From: Pararhizobium sp. IMCC21322
Lineage (GTDB): Bacteria; Pseudomonadota; Alphaproteobacteria; Rhizobiales; GCA-2746425
Length of the DNA: 64,000 bases
Assembly (NCBI RefSeq): GCF_030758295.1
Contig: NZ_CP132335.1
Span: 4,440,412-4,504,411, forward strand
Direction of reading: 5' to 3'
Position numbers and translations under genes: made by a program. How positions within the stretch are numbered: the stretch's first letter is position 1; each line of letters starts with the position of its first letter. The notes under the pieces are model-generated. The model made no database searches. It was given only the letters and a program-made list of their open reading frames with translations, and had not been told where the DNA came from. Below, piece after piece: positions 55,069 through 64,000 of this stretch.

Positions 55069-55647
55069 CTAGTTCAGTAAGAAAATCGAAAAATTGAGAA
55101 CTGTCGCAAAACAGACCCATAACACATATGGCACAAACAGTGCGCCCGACAGCTTGTCCAATCTGAAAAACAGGACAATGGTCGTAACGATAGCTGCCAG
55201 CAGGCAGATGATCACAATCAGAGCAAAACCGGGACTTTGCAGAAAAAAGAACGCGCCAGACCAGCAAAGGTTTAGCAAAAGCTGAACCGCAAATGCCCAA
55301 TATGCTTTTGCCCGGTCCGCTTTCGGTTTGCCCGCTTTCGGCCCGCCCTCTTTCGGTCCGCCCGATTTCGGCCCCCCAGCTTTCAGCAGTGACGGATGCG
55401 GGTCCGACGACCAGATGCGCCATACGGCATAGGCCATCAGGACATAAAGCGTGGACCAGACCGGACCAAAAATCCAGCTTGGCGGATTGAAACCGGGTTT
55501 TTGCAGCCCCGCATACCACGGCTCAAGACCCGGCGCTGTCAGAAGTGCACCCAACCCGCCCACGACCAGACACAGAGCCACAAACCCTGCCAGAGCCAGC
55601 GCAGATTTAGCGGATCGTGGAAGCAGAGATATGGTGTTTGCCATCAT
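55069..55647 (-). CDS. TspO/MBR family membrane protein with a repeat insertion
   Basis: 192-aa five-helix TspO protein, which binds tetrapyrroles and in bacteria influences porphyrin export or stress responses. Landmarks: WYAGLQKPGFNPPSWIFGPVWSTLYVLMAYAVWRIW, LLLNLCWSGAFF and VPYVLWVCFATVLN. Between helices 2 and 3 (about residues 84-112) is an unusual insert of repeated GGPK units, making the protein about 25-30 residues longer than normal. Its stop touches the SDR start region downstream. Confidence 0.9.
   Translation of the reverse strand: MMANTISLLPRSAKSALALAGFVALCLVVGGLGALLTAPGLEPWYAGLQKPGFNPPSWIFGPVWSTLYVLMAYAVWRIWSSDPHPSLLKAGGPKSGGPKEGGPKAGKPKADRAKAYWAFAVQLLLNLCWSGAFFFLQSPGFALIVIICLLAAIVTTIVLFFRLDKLSGALFVPYVLWVCFATVLNFSIFLLN
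55312..55382. repeat. Short degenerate tandem repeat inside tspO
   Basis: Four or so near-identical units of 12-15 bp, each with TTTCGG and CCCGC/CCGCC, encode the GGPK-rich insert of the TspO protein. Units differ by a few bases. Consistent with slippage. Confidence 0.7.
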
Positions 55648-56493
55648 TCAGGTTTCTTGATCCGCACGCTTGGCCAGAAAACGGCTGAGAGCGCGGTGAC
55701 TCAGAACACGTTTCAAAACCCCCATCACATAAGTCGGAGTTGTGACGTAGTATCTGGGGCGCGGGCTCGGACTTTCCAGTGCACGGACCAGGCGTTTTTG
55801 CACCGCATCAGGGCCAAGTTTAAACGTTGACGCACCGCCGCGCTTCATCCGCGCAAGGCGTTTGGCATAAATCTCCTTGTGGGGAGATGTTTCAACATTA
55901 ATCTCCCGATGAAACGCTTCCATGGAATGTTCAACAAATCGGCTTTCTATGGGACCAGGTTCAATCAGACTGACATGAACTCCTGTGCCCATCAGCTCCA
56001 TGCGCATCGTATCAGACAGAGCTTCGACAGCGTGTTTTGAAGCAGAATATGCCCCGCGATACTTCATCGAAATGAAACCCAACACTGAAGAACATTGTAC
56101 AATTCGGCCAGCACCATTGCGGCGCATTGACGGGATCAGCAGACGCGTCAATTCATGCCATCCAAAAACATTTGCTTCAAACTGGGCGCGCAGCGCCTCA
56201 ACCGACAAGTCTTCAACCGCACCCGACTGTCCATACGCACCATTGTTGAAAAGGGCGTCCAGCCTGTCATCTGTTTGTGCCAACACATCACTGGCGCATT
56301 TGGTGATGCTATTCTGGTCGGTGTAGTCCAACAGCAGCACCGACAGCCCCTCGGACTGCAAACGTTGCAAATCGCTTTCAGTGCGTACCGTTGCAAAGAC
56401 GCGCCAGCCGCGCTTCTTCATGGCATGCGCACAATGATAGCCAATCCCGGAGGAACATCCTGTAATAAGAATCGTCTTTTGTCTCTCGTCCAC
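55648..56493 (-). CDS. Short-chain dehydrogenase/reductase
   Basis: 281-aa classical SDR: NAD(P)-binding TGCSSGIGYHCAHAMKKRG, the NNGAYGQ segment, catalytic Ser in QCSSVLGF and YSASK (Tyr-x3-Lys). The substrate is unknown. It lies 5 bp after the EamA gene and directly before tspO, so the three form one transcript. Confidence 0.9.
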   Translation of the reverse strand: MDERQKTILITGCSSGIGYHCAHAMKKRGWRVFATVRTESDLQRLQSEGLSVLLLDYTDQNSITKCASDVLAQTDDRLDALFNNGAYGQSGAVEDLSVEALRAQFEANVFGWHELTRLLIPSMRRNGAGRIVQCSSVLGFISMKYRGAYSASKHAVEALSDTMRMELMGTGVHVSLIEPGPIESRFVEHSMEAFHREINVETSPHKEIYAKRLARMKRGGASTFKLGPDAVQKRLVRALESPSPRPRYYVTTPTYVMGVLKRVLSHRALSRFLAKRADQET

Positions 56494-56498
56494 TTTTG

Positions 56499-57419
56499 CT
56501 ACCCACCAAGCCCTTCAACAGATTTCATCCGGCGTTTTACGGACACAAGATAAACACCGAACACAGTCAGAAGCATACCAGTCAGTTCCGGCACACTTAA
56601 ACGTTCCCCGAACAGAAAATAGGCCTGCACTGCAATTGTCAGAGGAATGAGATAGATCAGGACCGCGGCACGGGACACTTCACCCTCGCGGATCAGAATG
56701 ACGAGAAGGCCAATCGCCCCAAGCGACAATCCGAAGACCGACCAGGCCAGCGCCCCAAAGAGTTGCGGCGTCCAGGAAAACTCGAAGTTTTCCAGCAACA
56801 GGGCTGCGGGCAACGTGGCCAGAAACGCACCCAGATATTGCAGAGTTGTTATGGTTCGCAAATCTCCGGTCTGCAGATACTTCTTTTGGTAAAACGTACC
56901 GATGACAACCGAGATCATGGATATGAAATTAATTCCGATGAGAAGCGTCCAACTGGCCTCAGTGCCCACTGTGTCTGCCAGGTCAGCAGCCAATCTGGGA
57001 GTCAGGGCAATCATCAACCCGCCAAAACCAATTGCAAAGCCCAGCCATTGTCTGCGCGATATCTGTTCCCCAACAATTGTCCCGGCCAGAAATGCGGTCA
57101 TCAGCGGTTGCAGTGCTGCCATCATCCCTGAAAGGGTCGATGGCATCTGACGATCCAGAACCCACCAGATTCCGCCTAGATAGATTGCATGCAAAAATAC
57201 ACCGGAAAACACGGCATGGAGCATCAATTGGCGCCCCGGCCAGCTTGCCTTGAAAGCAAAGCAAAACGCCGCCAGCAACAGGCCGGCCAGCGCGTAGCGC
57301 AAGGTCAGAAAACTAAGGGGTTCGACAAACGGGCTGGCATATTTGGCCACAATCCAGCCGGTAGACCAGATGAGCACAAAAAGCGCGGGAAAAAGGAACA
57401 GAAATCGGGCGCGCGCCAA
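56499..57419 (-). CDS. EamA/DMT family transporter
   Basis: 306-aa drug/metabolite transporter with ten predicted membrane helices in two EamA repeats (IWSTGWIVAKYASPFVEPLSFLTLRYALAGLLL in the first; FGLSLGAIGLLVILIREGEVSRAAVLIYLIPL in the second). Exports or imports small molecules; the substrate cannot be predicted. First gene of the EamA-SDR-tspO run. Confidence 0.9.
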   Translation of the reverse strand: MARARFLFLFPALFVLIWSTGWIVAKYASPFVEPLSFLTLRYALAGLLLAAFCFAFKASWPGRQLMLHAVFSGVFLHAIYLGGIWWVLDRQMPSTLSGMMAALQPLMTAFLAGTIVGEQISRRQWLGFAIGFGGLMIALTPRLAADLADTVGTEASWTLLIGINFISMISVVIGTFYQKKYLQTGDLRTITTLQYLGAFLATLPAALLLENFEFSWTPQLFGALAWSVFGLSLGAIGLLVILIREGEVSRAAVLIYLIPLTIAVQAYFLFGERLSVPELTGMLLTVFGVYLVSVKRRMKSVEGLGG

Positions 57420-57474
57420 AAGAACACATCACCTGTTGAATGGATCAGCCTGTTGAAGTGAAGCAGGGATGCTT

Positions 57475-59187
57475 CTAGCTCCAGCCACCATTGTAGGTTT
57501 TATAGAAAATATGACGGCCGATTTTAGTAATACGCTTCATTTTCTTGGCCCATTTCGGGCTGACATAAGTCGCATGATAATGGGTTGAGGAACCGATTTT
57601 GCGGGACCAAGATTTACCCGAAGTTACGTTTTTTGCAACTTTCTGTGCCTGCGCGTAGGATTTCTTGTCAGTCACCTTGTCACGGATGCCGTCACAGGCG
57701 AATGAGAACTGGCAACGATTACGCCATTTCTTGTTCTGATAAACCACACCGCAAACCGTAGATGGATAGGAAGGCGCCTTAACCCGGTTCAGCACCACTT
57801 GCGCAACAGCTGCCTGTCCTGGAACAGGCTCGCCACGGGCTTCAAAATACACGGCAGCAGCCAGACAGCGCTGTTCCCGGCGCGAGAACGCAGCACGCGG
57901 AACTTTATTCTTCGACCACCAATGATCTTTACCGCCAAGCTTCGGCCGCACAACAGCAACTTTCGCAATGCCGCTGCTTTTTGGGATGGCAGAAATATCG
58001 GGTTTGATCATCGGAATGCGCCCGGCGATCGTTATTTTCGGTTTGGTATCCGTCACCCGTGATTTTGGCGTGGCAAGAGAGACCAAAGAGGCAGATTGGA
58101 CAGGGCTTGTTGCAGTCAAAACCGGTGCAGTAACAACTGTCACAATCGGCTCATCGACTTTCGCAATCGCCTGATGTTCTTGCGGCACATTCAAAACAGC
58201 AGCGAATGGCGATTTAAACTCTTCCATACTGTCAACCGGCGCATAAGCCAGGGCAACTCGTACGGTGTCTTCGCCAGCTTCCCGAGTAACAACGGGTGGC
58301 GAAACTTGACGCGCATCAGCGACCATAGTGCGGGACCGCTCACGAAGAATGCCCGGTGCATTGAAATGGCTGGTCGCCAGAGCAATCTGGTCTTTGCTTG
58401 GCCAGCCAGGGGCTGCCAGCACGGTGCGTGGTAAAGTCTCTTCATCAACAGATGAGAACAGATCACGCAGTTCAAAAAGATTACCTGAATGCGGCAAATC
58501 ATTATTTGGCTCAACCACTGCCGGGCGGATGCGGGTTATCTCCAGGTCTTCCTTGACCACACGATTAACCGTTTCCTTCAGCTTGACCGTATCATTCTTT
58601 GCAGCAGCTTTTGGTTCTGACCCGGGCGCAACGCTTGCCGTCAGAACACCGGACGATTTAACCGGGTCTACATATTGCACACGCGCCGAATGGACCGCTG
58701 TGCGCTTCATGGGTGTGAGCAGAATATAAGAGTCTGCATCTGACAGCTCGGTGAATTCGGGAAGGCTCGACGAGGAAGGTGTCGCACACAGCAACAACGC
58801 GCCCAATGCGGTGGATACGGCCAAACCTGCCAGCCGGGCCTGACGCCGGGCCGCCACGGCACGTTCTTCAGCACGGGCGCGGGCCAAAATCATTGCACTC
58901 CGCTGCCTGTTGGCACGCTTCTTTGCGGACGGCGATAAACTGCCTTCTTCCATACGCAATGCAGGCACGGGTAACCCGTCAGCAACATGCTCAGCTTTAC
59001 GTGACACAACCATCCAAAGGGTACTCCAACGCGACGCGAGTCCAGTTGCATCATGATCCTGTCTATCAGCGTCCTTACCATCGATTAGGAAATCTGATGG
59101 TTCAAGCGCGTCGTCCGGCTCATCGCCAGAAGACAGGACCGATACCTGATGCAAACTTTTTGGCCACAAGGACCGATCAATGACCAT
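57475..59187 (-). CDS. SleB-type cell-wall hydrolase with long linker
   Basis: 570-aa protein. An N-terminal cytoplasmic part of about 115 residues is rich in charged residues (RSAMILARARAEERAVAARRQ). One membrane segment follows (LAGLAVSTALGALLLCATP), then a long low-complexity extracytoplasmic linker of about 290 residues, and a C-terminal Hydrolase_2 (SleB) domain from about residue 435: CLAAAVYFEARGEPVPGQ with the catalytic Glu, VLNRVKAPSYPSTVCGVVYQ, HYHATYVSPKWAKKM. SleB-like enzymes are lytic transglycosylases of peptidoglycan. Probably tethered in the inner membrane with its enzyme in the periplasm. Confidence 0.85.
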   Translation of the reverse strand: MVIDRSLWPKSLHQVSVLSSGDEPDDALEPSDFLIDGKDADRQDHDATGLASRWSTLWMVVSRKAEHVADGLPVPALRMEEGSLSPSAKKRANRQRSAMILARARAEERAVAARRQARLAGLAVSTALGALLLCATPSSSSLPEFTELSDADSYILLTPMKRTAVHSARVQYVDPVKSSGVLTASVAPGSEPKAAAKNDTVKLKETVNRVVKEDLEITRIRPAVVEPNNDLPHSGNLFELRDLFSSVDEETLPRTVLAAPGWPSKDQIALATSHFNAPGILRERSRTMVADARQVSPPVVTREAGEDTVRVALAYAPVDSMEEFKSPFAAVLNVPQEHQAIAKVDEPIVTVVTAPVLTATSPVQSASLVSLATPKSRVTDTKPKITIAGRIPMIKPDISAIPKSSGIAKVAVVRPKLGGKDHWWSKNKVPRAAFSRREQRCLAAAVYFEARGEPVPGQAAVAQVVLNRVKAPSYPSTVCGVVYQNKKWRNRCQFSFACDGIRDKVTDKKSYAQAQKVAKNVTSGKSWSRKIGSSTHYHATYVSPKWAKKMKRITKIGRHIFYKTYNGGWS

Positions 59188-59605
59188 TTGGACTGATTAA
59201 CCTTGAGTTTCGGTTAACGTTTCGCGAAAATGTTGCAGTAATTTGTTTGTATTTGGTTAACCATAATATTTTTTCTGAAAATTCGTCCTAAGACAAATTC
59301 GTCAGACCCACCTTCCTTGACATTTGCAGTCAGCCCAGATTTTCTGACAAACCCTTTGCCGCCAGAATTCAGAACCGCTCCACACATCAAGTCCAAATGT
59401 CAGCTTCGACGCCAGTTATGAGCAATCTCAAACTCGCGCTGATAAACATTTAAAATGTGGCTATGAAAAGATTTGCCCCAGAAAAATATGAATGTTCAAC
59501 CATACCCGTAATGGGCCTGAGTTTAATCAGAAATTCCGTCCTGTCGCAACCCTAAGACAACCCTTTTTTCATAGTGTTACAGACGGGCAACACGGCTTTT
59601 TTGGC
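59188..59605. other. Intergenic region between ppdK and the hydrolase gene
   Basis: About 420 bp, AT-rich in its left half. It follows the ppdK stop and precedes the hydrolase start on the minus strand. No gene of its own recognised; expected to hold the hydrolase promoter. Confidence 0.5.
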
Positions 59606-62272
59606 TTACTTTCTATGCATCAAAGCAGCCTGAGCAGCAGCCAGTCTGGCAATCGGAACCCGGTAGGGCGAGCACGATACATAGTCGAGACCGACGGACT
59701 GGCAAAAAATGATGGAGGCTGGATCACCGCCATGCTCACCACAGATACCAAGCTTGATGTCAGCACGCGTTGCTCGTCCGCGCTCCGCGCCCATGCGAAC
59801 CAACTCTCCCACTCCATCCTGATCAAGGCTCACAAACGGGTCCTGTTCAATCAGGCCCTGCGCCGCATATGGCCCCAAAAATGACGCGGCATCGTCACGG
59901 CTGATACCGAAGGTTGTTTGTGTTAAATCATTGGTTCCAAAAGAGAAAAACTCAGCTGTCTCGGCAATTCTATGCGCTTGCAACGCAGCGCGCGGCAATT
60001 CAACCATAGTTCCGACCTGATATTTGATCTCAACATCGCGCTCTTTCATTACCAGCGCGGCAACCGCATCAATACGCCCCTTGATGAGATCAAATTCCGG
60101 TTTGACCGACACAAGCGGCACCATGATTTCCGGCGTTACCGGCGCGCCGGTTTTCTGCGCGGCTTCCACAGCAGCTTCAAAAATGGCGCGTGCCTGCATG
60201 TCAGCGATTTCCGGATAGGACACGGCCAGCCGGCATCCACGGTGTCCAAGCATGGGATTAAACTCATGCAACGTCCGCGTGCGTTGACGGACCTTATCAA
60301 TCGAAAGGTTGAGAGCTTTTGCCACATCTTCCATATCTGATTCGGATTGGGGCAGAAACTCATGAAGCGGCGGATCAAGCAGCCGAATGGTCACCGGCTT
60401 GCCGCGCATGATGTCGAACAGATCCGTAAAGTCCGCGGTTTGCATAGGCAGCAGCTTATCCAATGCAGCACGCCTTCCCGCCGCATCCTCAGCTAGGATC
60501 ATTTCCCGCATCGCCATGATGCGGTCGCCATCAAAGAACATGTGCTCTGTCCGGCAGAGCCCGATGCCTTCTGCACCAAAACTCAAGGCCATACGCGCAT
60601 CTGCCGGTGTTTCCGCATTCGTGCGCACAGCCATGGTCCGGGCAGCATCCGCCCACTGCATCAAGGTTGCAAAATCTTCCGACAATTCCGGTTGCAACAT
60701 GGCAATCTCGCCTTCGAGCACCTGACCGCTGGTGCCATCTACCGTTATGATATCGCCGCGCTGATAGGTTTTGTCGCCCACGCTGAGCGTTTCATTGCGC
60801 AAATCAATCCGAATTCCGCTGGCGCCGGAAACGCACGGCTTGCCCATGCCCCGTGCCACAACTGCAGCGTGGCTGGTCATGCCCCCGCGCGCCGTTAAAA
60901 TGCCTTCAGCGGCATGCATGCCGTGAATATCTTCCGGGCTGGTCTCCACCCGGACCAGAACAACACTCCGGCCTTGTGCCTTGGCGTCCTGGGCCTCTTC
61001 AGATGTGAAGACGATCTCACCACTGGCGGCACCGGGAGACGCCGGCAAACCCTTGGCAATGACATTCCGCTTGGCTGCCGGATCGATGGTCGGGTGCAGC
61101 AACTGATCAAGCGCGGCTGGGTCAATGCGCAACACAGCCTCTTCCTTGCTGATCAATCCCTCTGCCGCCAAATCCGTCGCAATCTTCAGCGCAGCCTTAG
61201 TGGTGCGCTTACCGGAGCGCGTCTGCAACATCCAAAGCTTGCCTTCCTGGATGGTGAATTCCAGATCCTGCATATCGCTGTAATGCGCTTCCAGCTGGTC
61301 GCAGATCTTGGAAAACTCCGCGAAAGCTTCCGGCATTTTGGCTTCCAGAGACGGCTCATCACTGCCAGCTTCAATGCGCGCAGCTTCCGTCAAATTTTGC
61401 GGCGTGCGAATGCCCGCAACAACATCCTCGCCCTGCGCATTGATTAAAAACTCGCCATACAGCGCTTTTTCGCCGGTGGAGGGATTGCGCGTAAAGGCAA
61501 CGCCAGTTGCAGAATCCTCGCCCATATTGCCGAACACCATGGATTGCACATTAACGGCAGTGCCCCAATTTGCCGGAATATTATTGATCGCCCGATACGT
61601 GATCGCTCGCGGCGCCATCCATGACTGGAAAACAGCGCCAATTCCGCCCCAGAGCTGATCTTGCGGATCTTGCGGAAAGGGCGTTTCCAACTCGTTCTCG
61701 ACCAGTTTCTTGTACTCGACAACAATGTTTTTCCAGTCATCAGCCGTCAGATCGGTATCCAGAACGTAACCGGCACGGTGTTTGAAGGATTCCAGAATGT
61801 CTTCAAAAGCATGATGGTCGAGCCCCATCACCACATCGCTATACATCTGGATAAAGCGCCGGTAGCTGTCATAGGCAAACCGCGCATCGCCCGATTGATC
61901 AGCTATGGTCTCAACCGATTTGTCATTCAGACCCAGATTGAGAACCGTATCCATCATGCCCGGCATGGAACTGCGGGCACCTGAACGCACAGACATCAAA
62001 AGCGGATTATCATCATCCCCGAACCGACGCCCGCTCAATTGGGCAATCGTTGCCAGTGCCGTTTCAACCTGCTCGGTCAGCAGGGCCGGGAAGGATTTAT
62101 CATTGTCATAATAGTAGGTGCAGACTTCGGTGGTCACAGTAAATCCTGGTGGTACAGGCAGCCCCAGCGAAGACATTTCCGCCAGATTTGCACCTTTGCC
62201 ACCCAGCAAATTGCGCATTTCAGCCGAACCTTCGGCCCGACCATCACCAAATTCATAGACCCACTTGTCCAC
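59606..62272 (-). CDS. ppdK: Pyruvate, phosphate dikinase
   Basis: 888-aa enzyme interconverting pyruvate, ATP and Pi with PEP, AMP and PPi. Domain order: N-terminal ATP-grasp (GGKGANLAEM; LMSVRSGARSSMPGMMDT; GEFLINAQGEDVVAGIRTP), the phosphohistidine swivelling domain with GGMTSHAAVVARGMGKPCVSG (catalytic His), and a C-terminal TIM barrel (GLCRTEHMFF; FSFGTNDLTQTTFG; GICGEHGG). I place the start at GTG 62272, with GGAGGAG six bases upstream; the open frame runs on to 62347 without a better site. 888 aa is the family's usual length. Confidence 0.95.
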   Translation of the reverse strand: MDKWVYEFGDGRAEGSAEMRNLLGGKGANLAEMSSLGLPVPPGFTVTTEVCTYYYDNDKSFPALLTEQVETALATIAQLSGRRFGDDDNPLLMSVRSGARSSMPGMMDTVLNLGLNDKSVETIADQSGDARFAYDSYRRFIQMYSDVVMGLDHHAFEDILESFKHRAGYVLDTDLTADDWKNIVVEYKKLVENELETPFPQDPQDQLWGGIGAVFQSWMAPRAITYRAINNIPANWGTAVNVQSMVFGNMGEDSATGVAFTRNPSTGEKALYGEFLINAQGEDVVAGIRTPQNLTEAARIEAGSDEPSLEAKMPEAFAEFSKICDQLEAHYSDMQDLEFTIQEGKLWMLQTRSGKRTTKAALKIATDLAAEGLISKEEAVLRIDPAALDQLLHPTIDPAAKRNVIAKGLPASPGAASGEIVFTSEEAQDAKAQGRSVVLVRVETSPEDIHGMHAAEGILTARGGMTSHAAVVARGMGKPCVSGASGIRIDLRNETLSVGDKTYQRGDIITVDGTSGQVLEGEIAMLQPELSEDFATLMQWADAARTMAVRTNAETPADARMALSFGAEGIGLCRTEHMFFDGDRIMAMREMILAEDAAGRRAALDKLLPMQTADFTDLFDIMRGKPVTIRLLDPPLHEFLPQSESDMEDVAKALNLSIDKVRQRTRTLHEFNPMLGHRGCRLAVSYPEIADMQARAIFEAAVEAAQKTGAPVTPEIMVPLVSVKPEFDLIKGRIDAVAALVMKERDVEIKYQVGTMVELPRAALQAHRIAETAEFFSFGTNDLTQTTFGISRDDAASFLGPYAAQGLIEQDPFVSLDQDGVGELVRMGAERGRATRADIKLGICGEHGGDPASIIFCQSVGLDYVSCSPYRVPIARLAAAQAALMHRK

Positions 62273-62516
62273 AACGCACTCCTCCGACTGCACAGGGATT
62301 CCCACATTGGATATGTGGAATTCACTCCCGGCATTCCCAAACGGCACCTAGCCCTACCGCGCAGATTGCTGCAGCGCAACAAGGAAAATTCCAATATCCG
62401 GAAAAAGTGAGACTCCTTGACAAATTTAGATTGAGAACGTTTGGCAATGATAATGAGGAAGAGGAAGATTCTGGCACGTGCAAAGCTCAGAACGTCGCTC
62501 TGCTATGCCAGAGAGA

Positions 62517-63560
62517 TCAAAGCTCTTGCAGAAATCGTAAATACTGATCGACGATGGCGGATTTTGAAAAGCCGGTTTTCCATTTCTCAAACGCAGCATC
62601 AGCGACCCTATTGCGCAGGGCATCATCCTTCACAAAGCGCGTAATCTCCCGACTTAGCGCCTCATGATCATCAATCGGAAAAAGCGTCCCGAAGGTACCT
62701 GCATCGCCTATGAGCCAGCTTGGTCCTTCCGATGCAGAAGCCACAACAGGAACTTTCTTCGACCACGCTTCGATCACTACATTTGACAAAGGTTCGTGCC
62801 GTGAAGGCACCACACAAACATCCGCTTGATCCAGCAATGAAGACTGATCATGCCGCCATCCCAAGAAGCGGATACGGCTTGCAAGGTTCAATTGGTCTGC
62901 AAGACTGTGCAAAGCAGCTTCTTCTTCCCCGGCCCCCGCCAGCCACAACACTGCATGCGGCCACACATCCTGCATAGCACGGATTAAAGTATCAAACCCT
63001 TTTGATGGATGAAGACGGCCGCATGCCAAAATCACAAATGCATTTTCCGCAGTATCAAAATCAGCGCGCCTCACTGGTGGCATGTTCGGCAATTCACCAA
63101 AATTAGAAATCGTTCTGACCTTCTTGTTATCCCATCCTTTACTTACGCAAAACCGTTCCAAATCAGGAGTATTGCATATGATGTGATCAAAACCGGAATA
63201 GTATTTGAGTGGGTAGTAGCCGCCAAATCTTGCCACACGTTTATAATTACCGGCTGGAATTCGGCGTGCGGCACGGTTCATCCATGCCATGACAACATTT
63301 GCATCTTCCGCCATCAGAGCCCTCTGGAATGCTTTGGTAGCCAGCCAACCCTTAGGTCCCCTGTCAAAAGTGAATTGTTGAACCGGCAGGCCTGCATCGG
63401 ACAGTTCCTCAAAACGATCTTTGTCATGTCCGATAAACAAGGATTGCCGCAACCCTGCCGCAGACAGGGCAATTGCCAGCTTGACAAAGAAACGTTCAGC
63501 GCCACCTTGAGCCTCTCCCACCATTACCTGAGCAAATTTTATATTCTCGGCAAGCTTCAT
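62517..63560 (-). CDS. Glycosyltransferase family 4 protein
   Basis: 347-aa GT-B glycosyltransferase: acceptor-side VGEAQGGAERFFVKLA near the N-terminus, donor-side FVILACGRLHPSKGFDTLIRA, DVCVVPSRHEPLSNVVIEAWSKKVPVVAS (E-x7-E motif). Probably builds lipopolysaccharide or a surface polysaccharide. ATG 63560 is preferred over a TTG at 63590. Divergent from the P-loop gene at the right edge with 60 bp between. Confidence 0.9.
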   Translation of the reverse strand: MKLAENIKFAQVMVGEAQGGAERFFVKLAIALSAAGLRQSLFIGHDKDRFEELSDAGLPVQQFTFDRGPKGWLATKAFQRALMAEDANVVMAWMNRAARRIPAGNYKRVARFGGYYPLKYYSGFDHIICNTPDLERFCVSKGWDNKKVRTISNFGELPNMPPVRRADFDTAENAFVILACGRLHPSKGFDTLIRAMQDVWPHAVLWLAGAGEEEAALHSLADQLNLASRIRFLGWRHDQSSLLDQADVCVVPSRHEPLSNVVIEAWSKKVPVVASASEGPSWLIGDAGTFGTLFPIDDHEALSREITRFVKDDALRNRVADAAFEKWKTGFSKSAIVDQYLRFLQEL

Positions 63561-63620
63561 CAGGCGGGACTCACAGGTTTGATTGTGCAAAGAAGATCAT
63601 CTGAAAGGGAATTGAGGCCT

Positions 63621-64000
63621 ATGATAATGCAGTCACTGAACGGCGTCGAGGCTCTATTGTTGATTGGCGGCCCGGCTGGATGTGGTAAAACAACAATTGC
63701 CGAAAGAATTGTAAAATCACCTGAATGCTTTGACTTGCCAATTCAATGCCCGACACCACTGCATCGGACCGACTGGAAATCTCTTACAACAAAACAATTT
63801 CACGAAGGCACGGTCATCATCGAATTTGCCACGAACAGGCTATCTGATCCGGCGCAACTGCAAACCTATAATGACTTTATCAACGCCCTTGAAAAAGCAG
63901 CACCAATCCGAGCAGGATATACAGGGCAGATAGACAGAAAAACCTTGCGTATGCGCTATTTACAACGCATGAAGCCGAGCCATTTTATGCATTTAGGTAA
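63621..64000 (+). CDS. P-loop NTPase-like protein, cut by the right edge
   Basis: Open frame of 126 codons from ATG 63621 (or ATG 63627, better spaced from a GAGG at 63614-63617) to the window end. Walker A LIGGPAGCGKTTIAERI is clear. Later segments (GTVIIEFATNRLS; RMRYLQRMKPSHFM) do not identify a family; a small-molecule kinase or a sulfotransferase-like protein would fit. Divergent from a glycosyltransferase gene, so it probably belongs to a surface-glycan region that continues beyond the window. Confidence 0.65.
   Translation, partial: MIMQSLNGVEALLLIGGPAGCGKTTIAERIVKSPECFDLPIQCPTPLHRTDWKSLTTKQFHEGTVIIEFATNRLSDPAQLQTYNDFINALEKAAPIRAGYTGQIDRKTLRMRYLQRMKPSHFMHLG

Noticed and set aside
60914-61447. 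177-codon plus-strand frame inside ppdK
   Set aside because: Antisense shadow of a well-conserved enzyme gene.

Overview
The window is a chromosomal segment of an alphaproteobacterium, most probably of the order Hyphomicrobiales (Rhizobiales). The evidence is gene content: CpdR next to hpt, a TIGR02302/DUF4175 protein, a DUF2125 protein beside prephenate dehydrogenase, an HIG1 protein beside a PduO-type adenosyltransferase and ETF, an MJ0042 zinc-ribbon protein divergent from ftsEX, and two GAAC-N7-GAAC motifs of the alphaproteobacterial LexA type. The genus cannot be fixed from the sequence. No rRNA, tRNA, CRISPR array or complete insertion sequence was seen. Most of the window is housekeeping sequence with short intergenic gaps.

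Layout, left part (1-16 kb): a MATE transporter cut by the left edge; pgsA-moaD-moaE; a TPR lipoprotein; rpsU; purE-purK; two small YdcH/DUF465 proteins; gloB divergent from a methyltransferase; a flavin-binding stress-type protein; a two-gene DNA-repair operon (radical SAM protein plus a UdgX-type uracil-DNA glycosylase) behind a LexA-like box; an App1-type phosphatase; a cold-shock protein; glutaminase; and a zinc metallopeptidase.

Middle (16-26 kb): a complete sugar-uptake operon (isomerase/epimerase, binding protein, double ATPase, permease, RpiR regulator, PfkB kinase) with a perfect inverted repeat at its promoter. It is followed by an AT-richer insert (sulfotransferase, GT92-like glycosyltransferase, FkbM methyltransferase) whose left end truncates a LuxR-type regulator gene.

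Centre right (26-44 kb): metX-metW divergent from hisC-tyrC; a DUF2125 protein; ChaC-like cyclotransferase; an unrecognised 135-aa gene whose -10 box is embedded in a second LexA-like box; plsC-ftsX-ftsE; the zinc-ribbon protein, hpt and cpdR; the DUF4175 protein; lysA, a small lipoprotein and argH; a TlpA-like thioredoxin; and a two-PAS protein.

Right part (44-64 kb): a DevBCA-type ABC exporter with a divergent TetR gene; a YjfB-like small protein; an acyl-CoA ligase, 3-hydroxybutyryl-CoA dehydrogenase and EtfAB; a rhomboid protease; cob(I)alamin adenosyltransferase; HIG1; TspO; an SDR; an EamA exporter; a SleB-type cell-wall hydrolase; pyruvate phosphate dikinase; a GT4 glycosyltransferase; and a P-loop gene cut by the right edge.

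The most interesting signal is the pair of genes or operons that look SOS-controlled with the same promoter geometry: LexA-like box over the -10 and a predicted transcription start at the start codon. One is a DNA-repair pair carrying the uracil-crosslinking UdgX motif, the other a small protein I do not recognise.
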